From contig CM076272.1 of the NCBI GenBank assembly GCA_038380795.1, positions 3,773,501 to 3,837,500 on the forward strand: 64,000 bases of DNA, in the 5' to 3' direction. Positions 55,601-64,000 of the stretch are shown piece by piece. Source of the DNA: Pyrocephalus nanus. Lineage: Eukaryota; Chordata; Aves; Passeriformes; Tyrannidae. The position numbers and the translations under genes were made by a program. The notes below the pieces were generated by a model. The model saw only the letters and a list, made by a program, of their open reading frames with translations, searched no databases and was not told the origin of the DNA. The first letter of the stretch is position 1; each line of letters opens with the position of its first letter.

Positions 55601-58600
55601 AGCTCAATTCAACATCCATGAGCTTCAAAGACGGGCTTTGAAAACATTTTAGTGATTTCAGGAATGGCAGGGAGGATGGGGAAGGAAAGAAAAGGAATGG
55701 GCTGAAGTTAAACTGATTAATTGCCTTTTTTTATTAAGTTTCGTTCATGTGTTCCCATGACCTGGCAGCTGTGGCACCAAAACAATTCTCTGCCAAACAA
55801 GAATCTGCTTCCTCATCCTTAAGAAGAAGTTGGACTCTTTGTGAATGACTCCTATTCACAAATACTCAGAGGAATCATCTAAAATCTGGGGTGGGAGGAG
55901 AAATTCTCACTGCCACACTGAGAGTCACTGATTTACCCTAAAGTGAAAAAACACAAGTGCAAGAAAACCACATATTCCAGCTCTTACCACCTCCTGTCTC
56001 CAGCAGCAGTTTGAATTCCTGTAAATAGGCACTGAAGGAGATGAGCTGCCACTATTCCTATAGAAAAGTTTAGCACCTGAATAAATCCTAAAATGAACCA
56101 TATATTCCTCAGGATATAAATGAGCTCACTTTGCTGCCTCCAGATGCAGCACAGCTCACTGCAATGTAACACACCTATGGAATTGTTTCTGGAGATGAAG
56201 ACCTGGGGAAATTCTCTGAACCTAAATCACGAATTTCAAGAGAAGCAGCAACTGGCAATTTAAGAATTCAGATCTGTCCTCAGAGCAAAAGAGAAACTGA
56301 ATATTTAATATTAGCTATGTATGAAGAATCTCCTCCCACTCCATCACAAAAGGAAAAATATCCAGTGACACACAAAGGGAGCTAAAAATCCAACCTTGAG
56401 TCAGGCCCTGGATATCTGAAATAACCACCAGGCAAAAAGCACAGTGTGAAATGCCACTTTTTTATTCCTGGGACCTTCCCCCTGCCTGGATTAACGAGTA
56501 TCTCCTGAGCAATACCTCCACACACACCACTTGAGGCACATACTTAAGGTTATGGAATCCCAGCAACTCATTCCTGGACCCTGGAGCAAAAGCACGGTAA
56601 TTATTTTAAGCTGACTTATCTTAATAAACACCGTGACCTTTGTAAAAGTTAGGTCAGGATTTTCAGGAGTGACTGGTGATTTCTGAGAATCTACTGTGAG
56701 ACATCCCCAAAAAACAGACCACGAGCCACTCCCTGGAAATCTGTTGGCTGCTTTATGGACACTTCCCTTGCTGCATGGAAGAAGGCGCAAGAAGTAACAG
56801 CCGATGCCTGGAAACTTCGGCTTTATTTTTACATTCCATGCAGGAATGTGTGTGCTGTAGTGACAAAACTGCTCGTGCTGGTGCTGCACACCAGCCCTGG
56901 GTGGGAAAGGAGCCGGCAGCACTAAGCCAGTGGCTGTGCTCCTGCCTTTCCTACACGGCTCTTCCGGGAAACCAGAGGGATTGCTGAGCGACGTGAGCAC
57001 CCACGGGACGAGGACCCAACACCCAACCATCCACCAAAAACGACACTTGCACCTGTGGAATTAAACCCTCGTTTTTCTTCAGAGACAGGCAGCCCCCAAC
57101 ACCCTTTTCCAGCGTGGCTGCGGGAGCTGTGATGGATTTCAGGGGATTCCAGCAGGTCAGAGGAGCGAGCTGAGCACACTCCCCCCCCAGCTATTCTTTC
57201 AGGACTGCAATTCCCTTGACAAGCACCTCCACTCCCTTGTTGTTCTGTGCTGACAAGATTCCCACCGCCCCTTGTGCCATAAGCTGAGCCAGCTCTTTTG
57301 TCTGCCGGCTTGTCCTACAATTATTTACTTGGCTGTCCCGGGACCCAACACAAGGGGCTTCATTTTCCTGGTGGCTTCCATCTTTCTGCCATCTCCATGT
57401 CACAGCTGTTACAGGCAATCTTAGCCTTACACTTCCAAGGGACATTTCTTTTCCAAGGCACGGCTTTCAGAAGAACGAGCCCCGCTTGAAAGAAGAAATA
57501 AAGTGACTTTTCCTCACTTTTTCACAGGCACCAGCCATTATGCAACCTGGGAATACTCCCAGAGCTGGGAGTAGGACTGGTGATTAGCCTCCAGCAAAAC
57601 TGAAGCTAGAAAAAAGACTAGTTTAGGAATCTTTTGGAAGCAAACGGGAGAATGCAGGCGCTTCTGTGTTTTATTCTAGGTTTGCTACCCAACACAACTA
57701 TTTTGGACAAAGGGCAAAGATAAAATCCAAATATCTTTAAAATATGCCTTGGAAATTGAAAGTTTCAAGCAAGGCAGCGTGAGTGTTGAGCATTTAGTGG
57801 CCAGTCCACAGTTCCTCCACACAACTCTCCCCCTTTCCTGCCATGCCAGCCACCCTGCTTTATTCCCCGTGCATCCCCTGCTCCCCAGCTCTAAACTGGG
57901 ACTCAGCAGTTCAGTTTTTCCTGCCTGGAATGCAGGCTCTGCTGGGGAGTGCAAACAAGTCGATGTGCAGTATTTGCCCCGCCCAAGGGGAGTATCCTGC
58001 ACCAGCATCACCAATACCGGGCACTTCAACTGGCCTTGTGTGCACAACACCCAGCCTTAATCACATCATTCACCAGCACAACTATGGATCTAAGGCACTC
58101 CATCTCCAGTGGCTGTGCCAGGAGACAATATTTGGGGATAACATGTGGACCTACCCACTCCCTGCCATGTTTTCCCACCATCCAGAACTGCTGCAGCACA
58201 GCACACCCGTGCTATTCCTTTATAATCTGCTCCTTAACTCGATGTCCATGAATTTCTCCAATTCCTTCCTTTCCTGTCTGCCTCCCCAGCAGTAAATCAG
58301 ATTAACAGAGCAGTAAGAGTTTTTCTTTCAAGTTTTTCCTGGTGCAGATTTGTGCACTTTAGCTCCCAGAATAAACTGGCCTGAAAGCAGACTAAGCTGC
58401 GATCTCCTCCCAAAATATTGGATCAGTGCAGGGTTGGGCCAAAGGACTGGAACAGCATTAGTGCACACTATGCCCATTGTTGAAGAGTGTTTTATTTCTC
58501 TTTTTTTTTTTCTACTCCACATCAGCTAAGACCAGCTTTGGCTGGCCTTGTGGTCATTTGCCTTCCCAAGCCCACCAGTAAGATCTGCAGGGCTCTCACA

Positions 58601-60236
58601 AGAGAAGCAAGAAGTACCAGCTGAGCAAGAAATAAAACCAACCACAGACTCATGCCAAGGTTATTTGGCTTTTTTAAGAAAGTGATCCCTTGACACCCGA
58701 GCCCTGCCTCCTGTTCTCCACCCAGAGCCCTGAAAGAGGAAGTTTACACCACTCCCATCCAGTAAATTCTGAAGCAATGGCCCCTTGACCAACAAACCCA
58801 CCTCATTTCCCTACAACAGCTTGAGCAACTCTCTTTTCTCAACCCAACCCCTCTTGTGAAGCAAACACAGAGAAAAACCAGGAGCAACTAGTTGCCTGCT
58901 GCATCCCCTGCACGTTTTATAGCACCACCAGTACAAATGTCATTCACTGGCAACTCTGAGGAGTTCCTGCCACGTGCGCTGCTGTAGGAACACCCAGCTG
59001 GTTTGCGGGAACAGCCGGGTGGGAAGACCAGAGAAATACCATTGAAATACCCACTTACAACACAGCAAATAATTCCATGATCCTCTGGCATTCATCTACA
59101 AGAAGTAGTAATTCTTCAGTGAAACACAGAATTAACCTCCTACCAAGCAGCAGCAAGCTGGCTTCTTTCTGCCTTCCCACACAGGAAACATAAAGCGGGT
59201 CTGACTCCCAGGATCAGTGGCAGGACACTCTTCCCTGCCTGCCCACACCACCACCCAGAAATCCAAAGTTCCAGCATCCCAGAGGTCTGGCATGAAGGGG
59301 CTGTAAATGTCAGATGAGAAATAAGTCGAGTGAGATGCTGGCAGGCAAGTGCCTGCACCAAAAATGAATACGCCATCAGGCTGTTCCAGTTGGATTACCC
59401 CACAAATCCCTCCCCACAAAGGTTCTCACAGACTGGGGGTTCCTCTGTCCCAAGCTGGAAATCAGTAAAGCAAAGTTCTTGTGGAATCTCTTTTTATAAA
59501 AGAATAAACCTGGAAGAGCACACCAGGGAAGCGCTGCCCTCCAAAGCGCTTTCAAGTGCTTGCAGCAGGAAACTGGGCTAAAAAAAAAAAAATCATCAGG
59601 TTGACTGAATAATTTTCATTTTTAGGAGGAAGGAAGGTTAGCACTGACCTGTTTGAGCTGCTCATCCAAGCGCCAGTTCGGGCGTCCCGCCGGGGACCCG
59701 GAATGCAGCTGCTTAGTAGTGTCTTTACCCTGTTCTTCTTTGCCCTGCTGCCCCCCCCGCTGGTGCCCTGGAGCTGGGAGAGGATTAGAGGTAGAGGCCA
59801 CTCTTTGGTTGGGATGGGCAACTTTGGGAGTGCGAAAATACTTCAGAGCAGAGCAGCTTTCCTTCCCCGTCACGTCAGCGCCATCCAGCTCGCCGCCTTC
59901 CAAACCGCCTTCTTCCTCCTCCTCCTCCTCGTCATCGTCCTCTTCTTCCTCCTCCTCCTCTTCCTCCTCCTCGTCGGGCTCAGAATTCATGCTGCTCTGA
60001 TCGAAAGCGCGGGCGGCTCCCGGCGGAGGTGGGGCTCTGGCCAGGGATGCGCCGGGTGATGCCGGCGGAGCGCGGCTGGACGCGGCCAGGACAGCGCGCT
60101 GCACTGCCAGCTGCTGCGGGAATGGCACCTGCGCCTCCCGCAGCTGCCGCTCCCGCCGCTCCCGCGGATCCATCTGCACGGCCGGCTGCTGCTGCTGCTG
60201 CTTCTGCAGCTGCTCCACCACAGCTTCCAGCTTCAT
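34519..60236 (-). CDS. ARID3B: ARID3B, AT-rich interaction domain transcription factor (complete)
   Basis: Eight coding exons join in phase: 60236-59649, 51857-51786, 50155-50083, 39751-39568, 38586-38327, 37674-37417, 35425-35330 and 34673-34519. They total 1,686 nt, or 561 aa, about the human length. The protein has a Gln-containing N terminus (EQLQKQQQQQPAVQMD), a long acidic run, the extended ARID DNA-binding domain (~215-319; TPINRIPIMAKQILDLYMLY, YMKYLYAYECEKK), a Pro/Ser-rich linker, the REKLES dimerisation/localisation region (LEQLRERLESGEP to GTTYAGVLFAQKP, ~420-517) and a Ser-rich tail ending PSTSWSL. ARID3 proteins bind AT-rich DNA in the nucleus and act in development and proliferation control. 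The start was chosen by alignment to the human Met-x-x-x...Gln start. Confidence 0.97.
35330..35425 (-). CDS. ARID3B: ARID3B coding exon 7 (REKLES beta)
   Basis: Encodes EDKPDSAAALNLSPNGIGSI and NMSVEINGTTYA. The acceptor (CTGGAAG) is weak-looking but is the one that restores the Glu-Asp seen in human (RAED). Confidence 0.9.
35426..37416 (-). other. ARID3B: ARID3B intron, ~2 kb
   Basis: Contains one CR1 fragment (35563-35732) near the downstream exon. Nothing else was recognised. Confidence 0.75.
35563..35732 (+). mobile_element. CR1 LINE 3' fragment
   Basis: Sense on plus: 'ttgcccagggaagctgtgg', 'caaggtcaggttggacgg', 'gtccctgcccatggcagg' and 'attctatgat'. Inserted about 140 bp from ARID3B exon 7. 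Confidence 0.9.
37417..37674 (-). CDS. ARID3B: ARID3B coding exon 6 (REKLES alpha)
   Basis: Encodes DGVPLTVSMPNRIAVPVTLS, TATLEQLRERLESGEPPEKK, VSRTSEEEQRLVQQALQRNL and FSMARQIPMKIKINGK. LRERLES is the core of the REKLES signature. Confidence 0.96.
37800..38284 (+). mobile_element. CR1 LINE, longer 3' fragment (~485 bp)
   Basis: Includes the 3' end of ORF2 and the UTR: 'ggtccagagaagagcaacc', 'ggagaggctgagggagctgg', 'ggaggctcaggggagacc', 'ttggatattaggaagaaat', then 'ttggaggtcttttccaaccc'. It abuts ARID3B exon 5 within 45 bp. Confidence 0.93.
38327..38586 (-). CDS. ARID3B: ARID3B coding exon 5 (end of extended ARID)
   Basis: Encodes YMKYLYAYECEKKSLSSPAE, LQAAIDGNRREGRRPSYSSS, LFSYSPTTTGPPSLLSPPKI and RFPIIGVAPGSGTSNPRVSP. 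The first part closes the extended ARID; the rest is the linker. The human alanine run in this linker (AAATAAAAAGA) is replaced by TTTGPPS. Confidence 0.96.
38587..39567 (-). other. ARID3B: ARID3B intron, ~1 kb
   Basis: Noncoding. No repeat or other feature was recognised. Confidence 0.75.
39568..39751 (-). CDS. ARID3B: ARID3B coding exon 4 (ARID core)
   Basis: Encodes TPINRIPIMAKQILDLYMLY, KLVTEKGGLVEIINKKIWRE and ITKGLNLPTSITSAAFTLRT. This is the DNA-contacting helix-turn-helix core of the ARID and is identical to human as far as recalled. Confidence 0.98.
39752..50082 (-). other. ARID3B: ARID3B intron, ~10.3 kb
   Basis: Largest gap between the ARID exons. It carries a CR1 fragment (47322-47498), a GATA-motif tandem duplication (44728-44766), AT-rich blocks (42130-42310, 45530-45760) and an unusually long open frame without an early ATG (47696-48769). 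No gene was recognised. Confidence 0.75.
47322..47498 (-). mobile_element. CR1 LINE 3' fragment
   Basis: Inverted copy: 'gggttggaaggaccttgaag', 'ttgctccaagccctgtcc' and 'agggatggggcagccac'. Sense with respect to ARID3B. Confidence 0.9.
50083..50155 (-). CDS. ARID3B: ARID3B coding exon 3 (ARID start)
   Basis: Encodes LYELDSDPERKEFLDDLFIF and MQKR. It is the first helix of the extended ARID and ends with the first base of the Gly codon of GTPINR. Confidence 0.97.
50156..51785 (-). other. ARID3B: ARID3B intron, ~1.6 kb
   Basis: Holds a short CR1 remnant at 50413-50480; otherwise nothing was recognised. Confidence 0.75.
50413..50480 (-). mobile_element. CR1 LINE 3' end remnant
   Basis: Inverted fragment: 'gaatcattaaggttggaaa', 'agacctccaagatcatcaag'. 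Only the terminal part remains. Confidence 0.75.
51786..51857 (-). CDS. ARID3B: ARID3B coding exon 2b (NGS...FAK)
   Basis: A 72-nt in-frame exon encoding NGSVTWSDDGDGCRGREISR and DFAK, matching human NGGLAWSDDADGGRGREISRDFAK. Skipping it would keep the frame. Confidence 0.96.
51858..59648 (-). other. ARID3B: ARID3B intron, ~7.8 kb
   Basis: No CR1 copy or gene was recognised across this intron. It has several AT-rich, homeobox-like stretches (for example 53085-53145). Short open frames look random. Confidence 0.7.
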
Positions 60237-60325
60237 CCCGCAGTTCGCATGGCTGGGAAGAGAGGGGGGCGGCTCCGGCTTTATCCGGCAGGGTTCAAGC
60301 CCCGACCTTGGGAGACGGGTAGAAT
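59649..60325 (-). CDS. ARID3B: ARID3B first coding exon (start at 60236; 60237-60325 is 5' UTR)
   Basis: Acceptor CTCTCTCAG before 60325, donor GTCAGT after 59649. From ATG 60236 it encodes KLEAVVEQLQKQQQQQPAVQ, MDPRERRERQLREAQVPF, SSMNSEPDEEE and the acidic run, ending RPNWRLDEQLKQ (human QPNWNLDEQLKQ). The frame is open upstream of this ATG in the exon, but no better Met exists there. Confidence 0.93.
59905..59978 (-). repeat. ARID3B: GAG/GAA/GAT repeat coding an acidic run in ARID3B
   Basis: (TCC/TCT/TCA)n on plus gives about 20 Glu/Asp in near-unbroken order within the ARID3B N-terminal region, followed by GG-x-GGELDGAD. It is longer and purer than the acidic stretch recalled in human ARID3B. 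Confidence 0.9.
60233..60250 (-). promoter_or_regulatory. ARID3B: Five-codon uORF overlapping the ARID3B start (ATGA)
   Basis: On the minus strand ATG CGA ACT GCG GGA TGA begins 14 nt upstream of the main ATG, and its TGA shares two bases with that ATG. Both ATGs have G at -3. Confidence 0.75.
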
Positions 60326-63196
60326 CTGAGAGAGAGAGAGACAAATATTTGTCCGTATGAATATAAAATGCTTTCATCTTTTCCCCAGGAAGAGGATAAA
60401 TAGAGTGCAAAGCCAGTGCTCTTTCCTGTGCAGGAGACCGTGAAACAATCAGCTCCATGTTTAACAGCCTCGGGCTCCAACTTGCATTCAATTTTCAGAC
60501 TGTTTAATTGTATTTTCGAGCCGAACACATTTGCTGGGACCTCACCCTCCTATACCCCAAAGACACCATCTGAAATGCCTTTGTCCATGGGCCCGGTCAC
60601 AATCCTTCCATGTTTCCTAAATAATTTCTTTTGAAAGGTTAGGTGTAGGGTTTGGTGCTCCTGAAATGCTACCTTAAAAGGAGATAGCCAGGATGATAAG
60701 CTTTGATCATATTTATATTAAAAACCAGGCAGGAATCTGTTGCACGCAGTTATTTCTAAATTATTCTATGCTTTCACTACATTACAGAATCCTTGGCACT
60801 GCATACTTTCTTTATATCTTTCTTTTAAAAATTAAATATGTTTAAGCATTATTTTTCCCAAGGAGATGAGGACGAGCAAAGACAACTGAGCACCAAGCAA
60901 CTCCTGCCTCTGGATCCTGGAGTTTCAAGGCCTGTCCATGTCCTCCCTTCAATTTTCCCAGCCTAAGGACCCAAGAGCTTTCCCAGCTCTCCATTTTGAC
61001 CTGCTGAGCCAGCACTTGAGCAAAGACCAACAGAACAGACCACAGCTGGAAACACAGCTCTGGATAAATCCTGGAAAGACAACTGCGCCGTTAATCCCCG
61101 ACCGTTAAAATGACCGTGTGTATTTTGGACTTTGTGTCACCAACAGGCCCTGCTGACAAAGACTGCTCTCCTCGGAGTGAAAAGATGATTAAACAGATCC
61201 CACTTGCTGCCCTTCAAGGTTCAATGATATCAAAATACAGCCAGCTTGGAGAAACAAAGGAAAAGCCAACTACAAACAAGCTCCAATCTCCTGCCACCTC
61301 CCACTGCCCTGTTTACAGCCAGCACAGGGCTACTCAAGCCACACACTGAAAGAAAGAGATTATTTTGCTAAAAAAATGTTTCAAAGCAGGCACAATTTGC
61401 TCTAAAGCAACTAATAATCTACCAGACATCAGTTTCCAAAGTGAAAGACAACTTCCAGCATCCCTAGATGGTCAGACGGCATCTCTCATACTAAGTGCTG
61501 AGTGCCCAACTCATTTTTCTCCCTCCCTCTCTCTTCCCTAAATAATCACGCCAAATTCATTTTTCCCTCTGCAAACCCTTCACTAGGTAACAACGAAAAT
61601 TAAAAGCCTGGCCGGTGCAGTTGCATTTTTACCTGGCGCGGCTTCAGCTTGCAAGTGCAACACCATCAGGTGGATTAGTATGTCAGGAGCAATACCCTGC
61701 ACTACCTGGCAGCTGGGAAGAGCCTGGGACTCCCCGGGAAGGCACAACACACCATCTGTCCCCAGCTCCACACACGAGCTGGCGTGGGTGTTACAACAGC
61801 CACCAGAAAGCAGCCCAGGAACCCCCAGCCCACACCTTGGTGGGTGTTGTGGCACCCGAGGTGTCACCCGCCCTGCCCGGGGGACGCTCGGCAGGGCAGG
61901 CACACAGGGACACCGGGAGCACCTCAGGGACCTGGAGGGTAATAAATGACCTGAGACTCGCAGAGCAAACACACCTCGGGGGCAGCGGCAACACCCAGGA
62001 ATGCGGCGCCCGCGTTTCCTGGAGCTCAGGTGCGAGAGCGGGGCAGGGCACGGCAGGGCTGGTGCTGGGCTGCATCACAGCCTGGCACAACCACAGAATC
62101 AGCCAGCTTGGAAAAGACCTCTGAGGTCATCGAGTCCAACCCTGGATCCAACCCCGCCGTGGTTCCCAGCCCATGGCACTGATGCCACATCCAGTCTCAC
62201 CTTAAGGACCTCCAGGGACGGTGAATCCATCCCCTCCCTGGGCAGCCCATTCCAAGGGCTGATCACTCTCTCTGTAAAGAATTTCTTCCTGATATCCAAC
62301 CTCAACCTCCCCTGGCACAGTTTAAGACCGAGCCTTCTTGTCCTACTGCTGGTTCCTGGGAGAAGAGACCGACCTCCACCTGGCTACAACCTCCTGTCAG
62401 GGAGTTGTAGAGAGTGAAGAGGTCACCCCTGAGCCTTCTCCTCTGCAGGCTAAATCCTCTCGAGAGGGGTGGATTTGGGGTACAGCAAATAAGCCCCCGG
62501 CAAGTATTGCTGTTGTGCTGGGCAGGCAGCAAGTCTGCAGCCAGTTTTACATCAAGAAGAGGGTGGTTTGCTCACAGAACACAGTTAAACCATAATTTCA
62601 GGACAGAGTTTGAGGTGACAGCTTGGAATTAGGGCTAAAACCACTACAACCATTCCAGGTTTTAAGAGCCTGAGCATGGATATTCCCTTCCTTCTCGCGT
62701 CTCTGCCCTAACTTTGGTGTCTCCCATTTGCTTTCCGTGTCCCCTCCCTCAGTTCTTGTACCTCTCCTCCCATGTTTTTCGTGCTCCCCCTCACTTTCTG
62801 TGCCTCTCCCCCGCCAGGGCAGGGCCAGGACTCGCTTCAACCACCCAGGGCTTTTAACCCCTTGGGAGAGCCCTCCAATTAAACAGTCCATCAGTTTCAA
62901 TTTTTTTTTAACGAGCCCTTCAATTAAACAACCCCCTTGATTTCAATTTTTAACTGGCTCAGTTAAGAAACCAGAAAAAAAAGGTAAGACCTTTTTTCCG
63001 AGCGGGAACCGCTGGAAAGAGTTAAAGCCGGAGCAGAGCAGCACCGGCACCTCCGGGGGGCTGGTAAACAACTCCGCCACCGACCCACCCCGTGCCGGCG
63101 GGGACCCAAACCCGCCGCTCGCCGCCCTCAGGGAGGAACACGGGGGCCGTGCCACGACCCACCAGTCCCGCAAGCTCCCACCCTTCACCGCCTTAC
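60326..63196 (-). other. ARID3B: ARID3B intron 1, ~2.9 kb
   Basis: Lies between the noncoding first exon and the first coding exon. It has an inverted CR1 at 62092-62460 and pyrimidine-rich patches; nothing else was recognised. Confidence 0.7.
62092..62460 (-). mobile_element. CR1 LINE, longer 3' fragment (~370 bp)
   Basis: Inverted copy: 'ccacagaatcagccagcttg', 'cccattccaagggctgatca', 'cctgatatccaacctcaacc', 'ccttctcctctgcaggctaa'. Same subfamily look as the copy at 37800-38284. Confidence 0.93.
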
Positions 63197-63345
63197 CTCC
63201 CGTGGCGGGTCCCGCCGGTCCCTGCGCGGCCGCCTCGGCTCCTCCTCCTCCTCCTCCTCCCCTGCCCTCCCTCCTTCCCTCCCTTCCTCTTTCCTTCCCT
63301 CTCTCCCTCCCTCCTTCCCTCCCGCCCCTTCCTCGCCCGCCCCGC
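63197..63345 (-). other. ARID3B: ARID3B noncoding first exon (5' end estimated)
   Basis: Minus-strand donor CGGGAG|GTAAGG at 63195-63196 inside a CpG island. The exon would include a long (GGA)n/(GGGA)n purine tract (about 63238-63325). The transcription start is estimated. Confidence 0.55.
63238..63325. repeat. Polypyrimidine/polypurine tract (CTCC, CTTCC repeats)
   Basis: About 88 bp almost wholly pyrimidine on plus, inside the presumed ARID3B first exon or promoter. Confidence 0.9.
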
Positions 63346-63470
63346 TTCCGGGAGGGGCGGAAGCGGCGGCGCGGACCGCACGGGGAGCCAATGAAACGGC
63401 GCGGCTGCCGAGGCGGCTTCCGGTTCCGGCGGGTATAAATTCGCGCGCACGGCGCGGCCGCGGGGCAGTC
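63330..63470. promoter_or_regulatory. Divergent ARID3B / UBL7 promoter with CCAAT and TATA on plus
   Basis: CpG-rich. It contains an ETS-type CTTCCGG (63345-63351), CCAAT (63388-63392) and TATAAA (63434-63439), properly spaced for a plus-strand start near 63465. Confidence 0.65.
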
Positions 63471-63520
63471 GCTGAGGAGGCGCCGCGGGGCGGAGCTCTG
63501 AGCTGAGGGAAAGCCACAGG
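63462..63520 (+). other. UBL7: First noncoding exon of a rightward gene, probably UBL7
   Basis: Plus-strand donor CCACAGG|GTGAGCGG at 63521, about 25-60 bp beyond the expected TATA-driven start. No coding sequence is in the window. UBL7 is proposed only because it is the next gene beyond ARID3B, head to head, at human 15q24 (from memory). Confidence 0.4.
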
Positions 63521-63572
63521 GTGAGCGGGGCCCCGGGAGCCCCGTCTGCGGGCGGGCACTCTGTATGACCTG

Positions 63573-64000
63573 TTTAGGCCCTCGAGGAGGGCTTTGACGG
63601 TCGCTCCCATGCCTATTTCGGCTCTTAGGGAGGGTTAGGGGTCCCCCCTGCGTCAGTTTGGGCTTTCAGAGGGGGATGGAGGATCCCCCGCGTGTCTCTT
63701 GGGGCCCTCAGGGTGGGCTTGGGTTCCCCCGCTGGGGCCGTCATGGAGGAGTAGGGGTCGCCATGTCCGTTCGGGCCCTGAGGGTGGGATTAGCCCTCTC
63801 CGTGTCTGCTCAGAACGGGTTGGGGGTCCTTTGCTTCTGCCCGGGCCTTCGGGGGGTTGAAGTCGCCCGGTGAGGTCTTTGGAGGTCTCAGTGTTTGTTT
63901 TGGGCCCTTGAAGAAGGGGCTTTGGGGTCCCCCTACTTCTCTTTGGGCCCTCGAGGGGGGTCTTTGGGGTCCCCCCATGTGTGGGGCCTGAGAGGGAAAG
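63573..64000. repeat. ~40-bp GC-rich minisatellite in first intron of the rightward gene
   Basis: About ten imperfect units of the form 'gggccctcgagggggg', '(t)ctttggggtcccccc' and a short variable tail. 'gggcc' starts at about 63577, 63702, 63735, 63773, 63843, 63902, 63945 and 63983, with diverged units between. Spacing is 33-43 bp. It continues past the window end. Confidence 0.85.

Noticed and set aside
1..64000. CRISPR arrays, operons, prophage, tRNA or rRNA genes
   Set aside because: None was seen; the sequence is a vertebrate nuclear locus, and the regular repeats found are minisatellites or CR1 fragments.

Overview
This is eukaryotic, almost certainly avian, genomic DNA. It has split genes with GT-AG introns, CpG-island promoters, AATAAA poly(A) signals and about a dozen fragments of CR1 retroposons with the bird-typical 3' part (runs such as 'caaggccaggttggac' and 'cttccaaccc', ending in short 'attctatga'-like repeats). 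The protein-coding content matches the neighbourhood of human 15q24.1 (chicken chromosome 10 by synteny; from memory, not checked).

Layout, left to right. (1) 1-~15.4 kb: the 3' two thirds of EDC3 on the + strand (four coding exons, stop at 12453), an mRNA decapping scaffold; its first exons, with the LSm domain, lie left of the window. (2) ~15.6-25.06 kb: a complete CLK3 on the - strand, tail-to-tail with EDC3 (12 coding exons, about 488 aa, plus a noncoding first exon in a CpG island). It is a dual-specificity LAMMER kinase of SR splicing factors. (3) 25.06-26.05 kb: a GC-rich promoter repeat followed by a degenerate minisatellite. (4) ~26.05-29.0 kb: a compact synaptotagmin-family gene on the - strand (one membrane segment and two C2 domains, about 410 aa). 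I do not recall one at the human locus, and its calcium-binding acidic residues are largely missing. (5) ~31.3-63.35 kb: ARID3B on the - strand, complete (eight coding exons, about 561 aa), with a long 3' UTR and a noncoding CpG-island first exon. It is a DNA-binding ARID/REKLES transcription factor. (6) 63.35-64 kb: a bidirectional promoter and the first exon of a + strand gene, probably UBL7 from synteny, followed by an intronic ~40-bp minisatellite that runs off the window.

The genes do not form an operon. EDC3 and CLK3 both act in mRNA metabolism (decapping and splicing control), ARID3B is a transcription factor, and the C2 gene probably acts at membranes. The points of most interest are: the synteny-orphan, calcium-ligand-poor synaptotagmin-like gene; a CLK3 cassette exon whose skipping gives a premature stop; a five-codon uORF in ARID3B that terminates across the main start codon; a long acidic run in ARID3B; several minisatellites at promoters; and the TATA/CCAAT-containing divergent promoter. 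I found no prokaryotic, viral, CRISPR or toxin system. All splice sites were assigned by eye from reading-frame continuity, GT-AG dinucleotides and remembered protein sequences.
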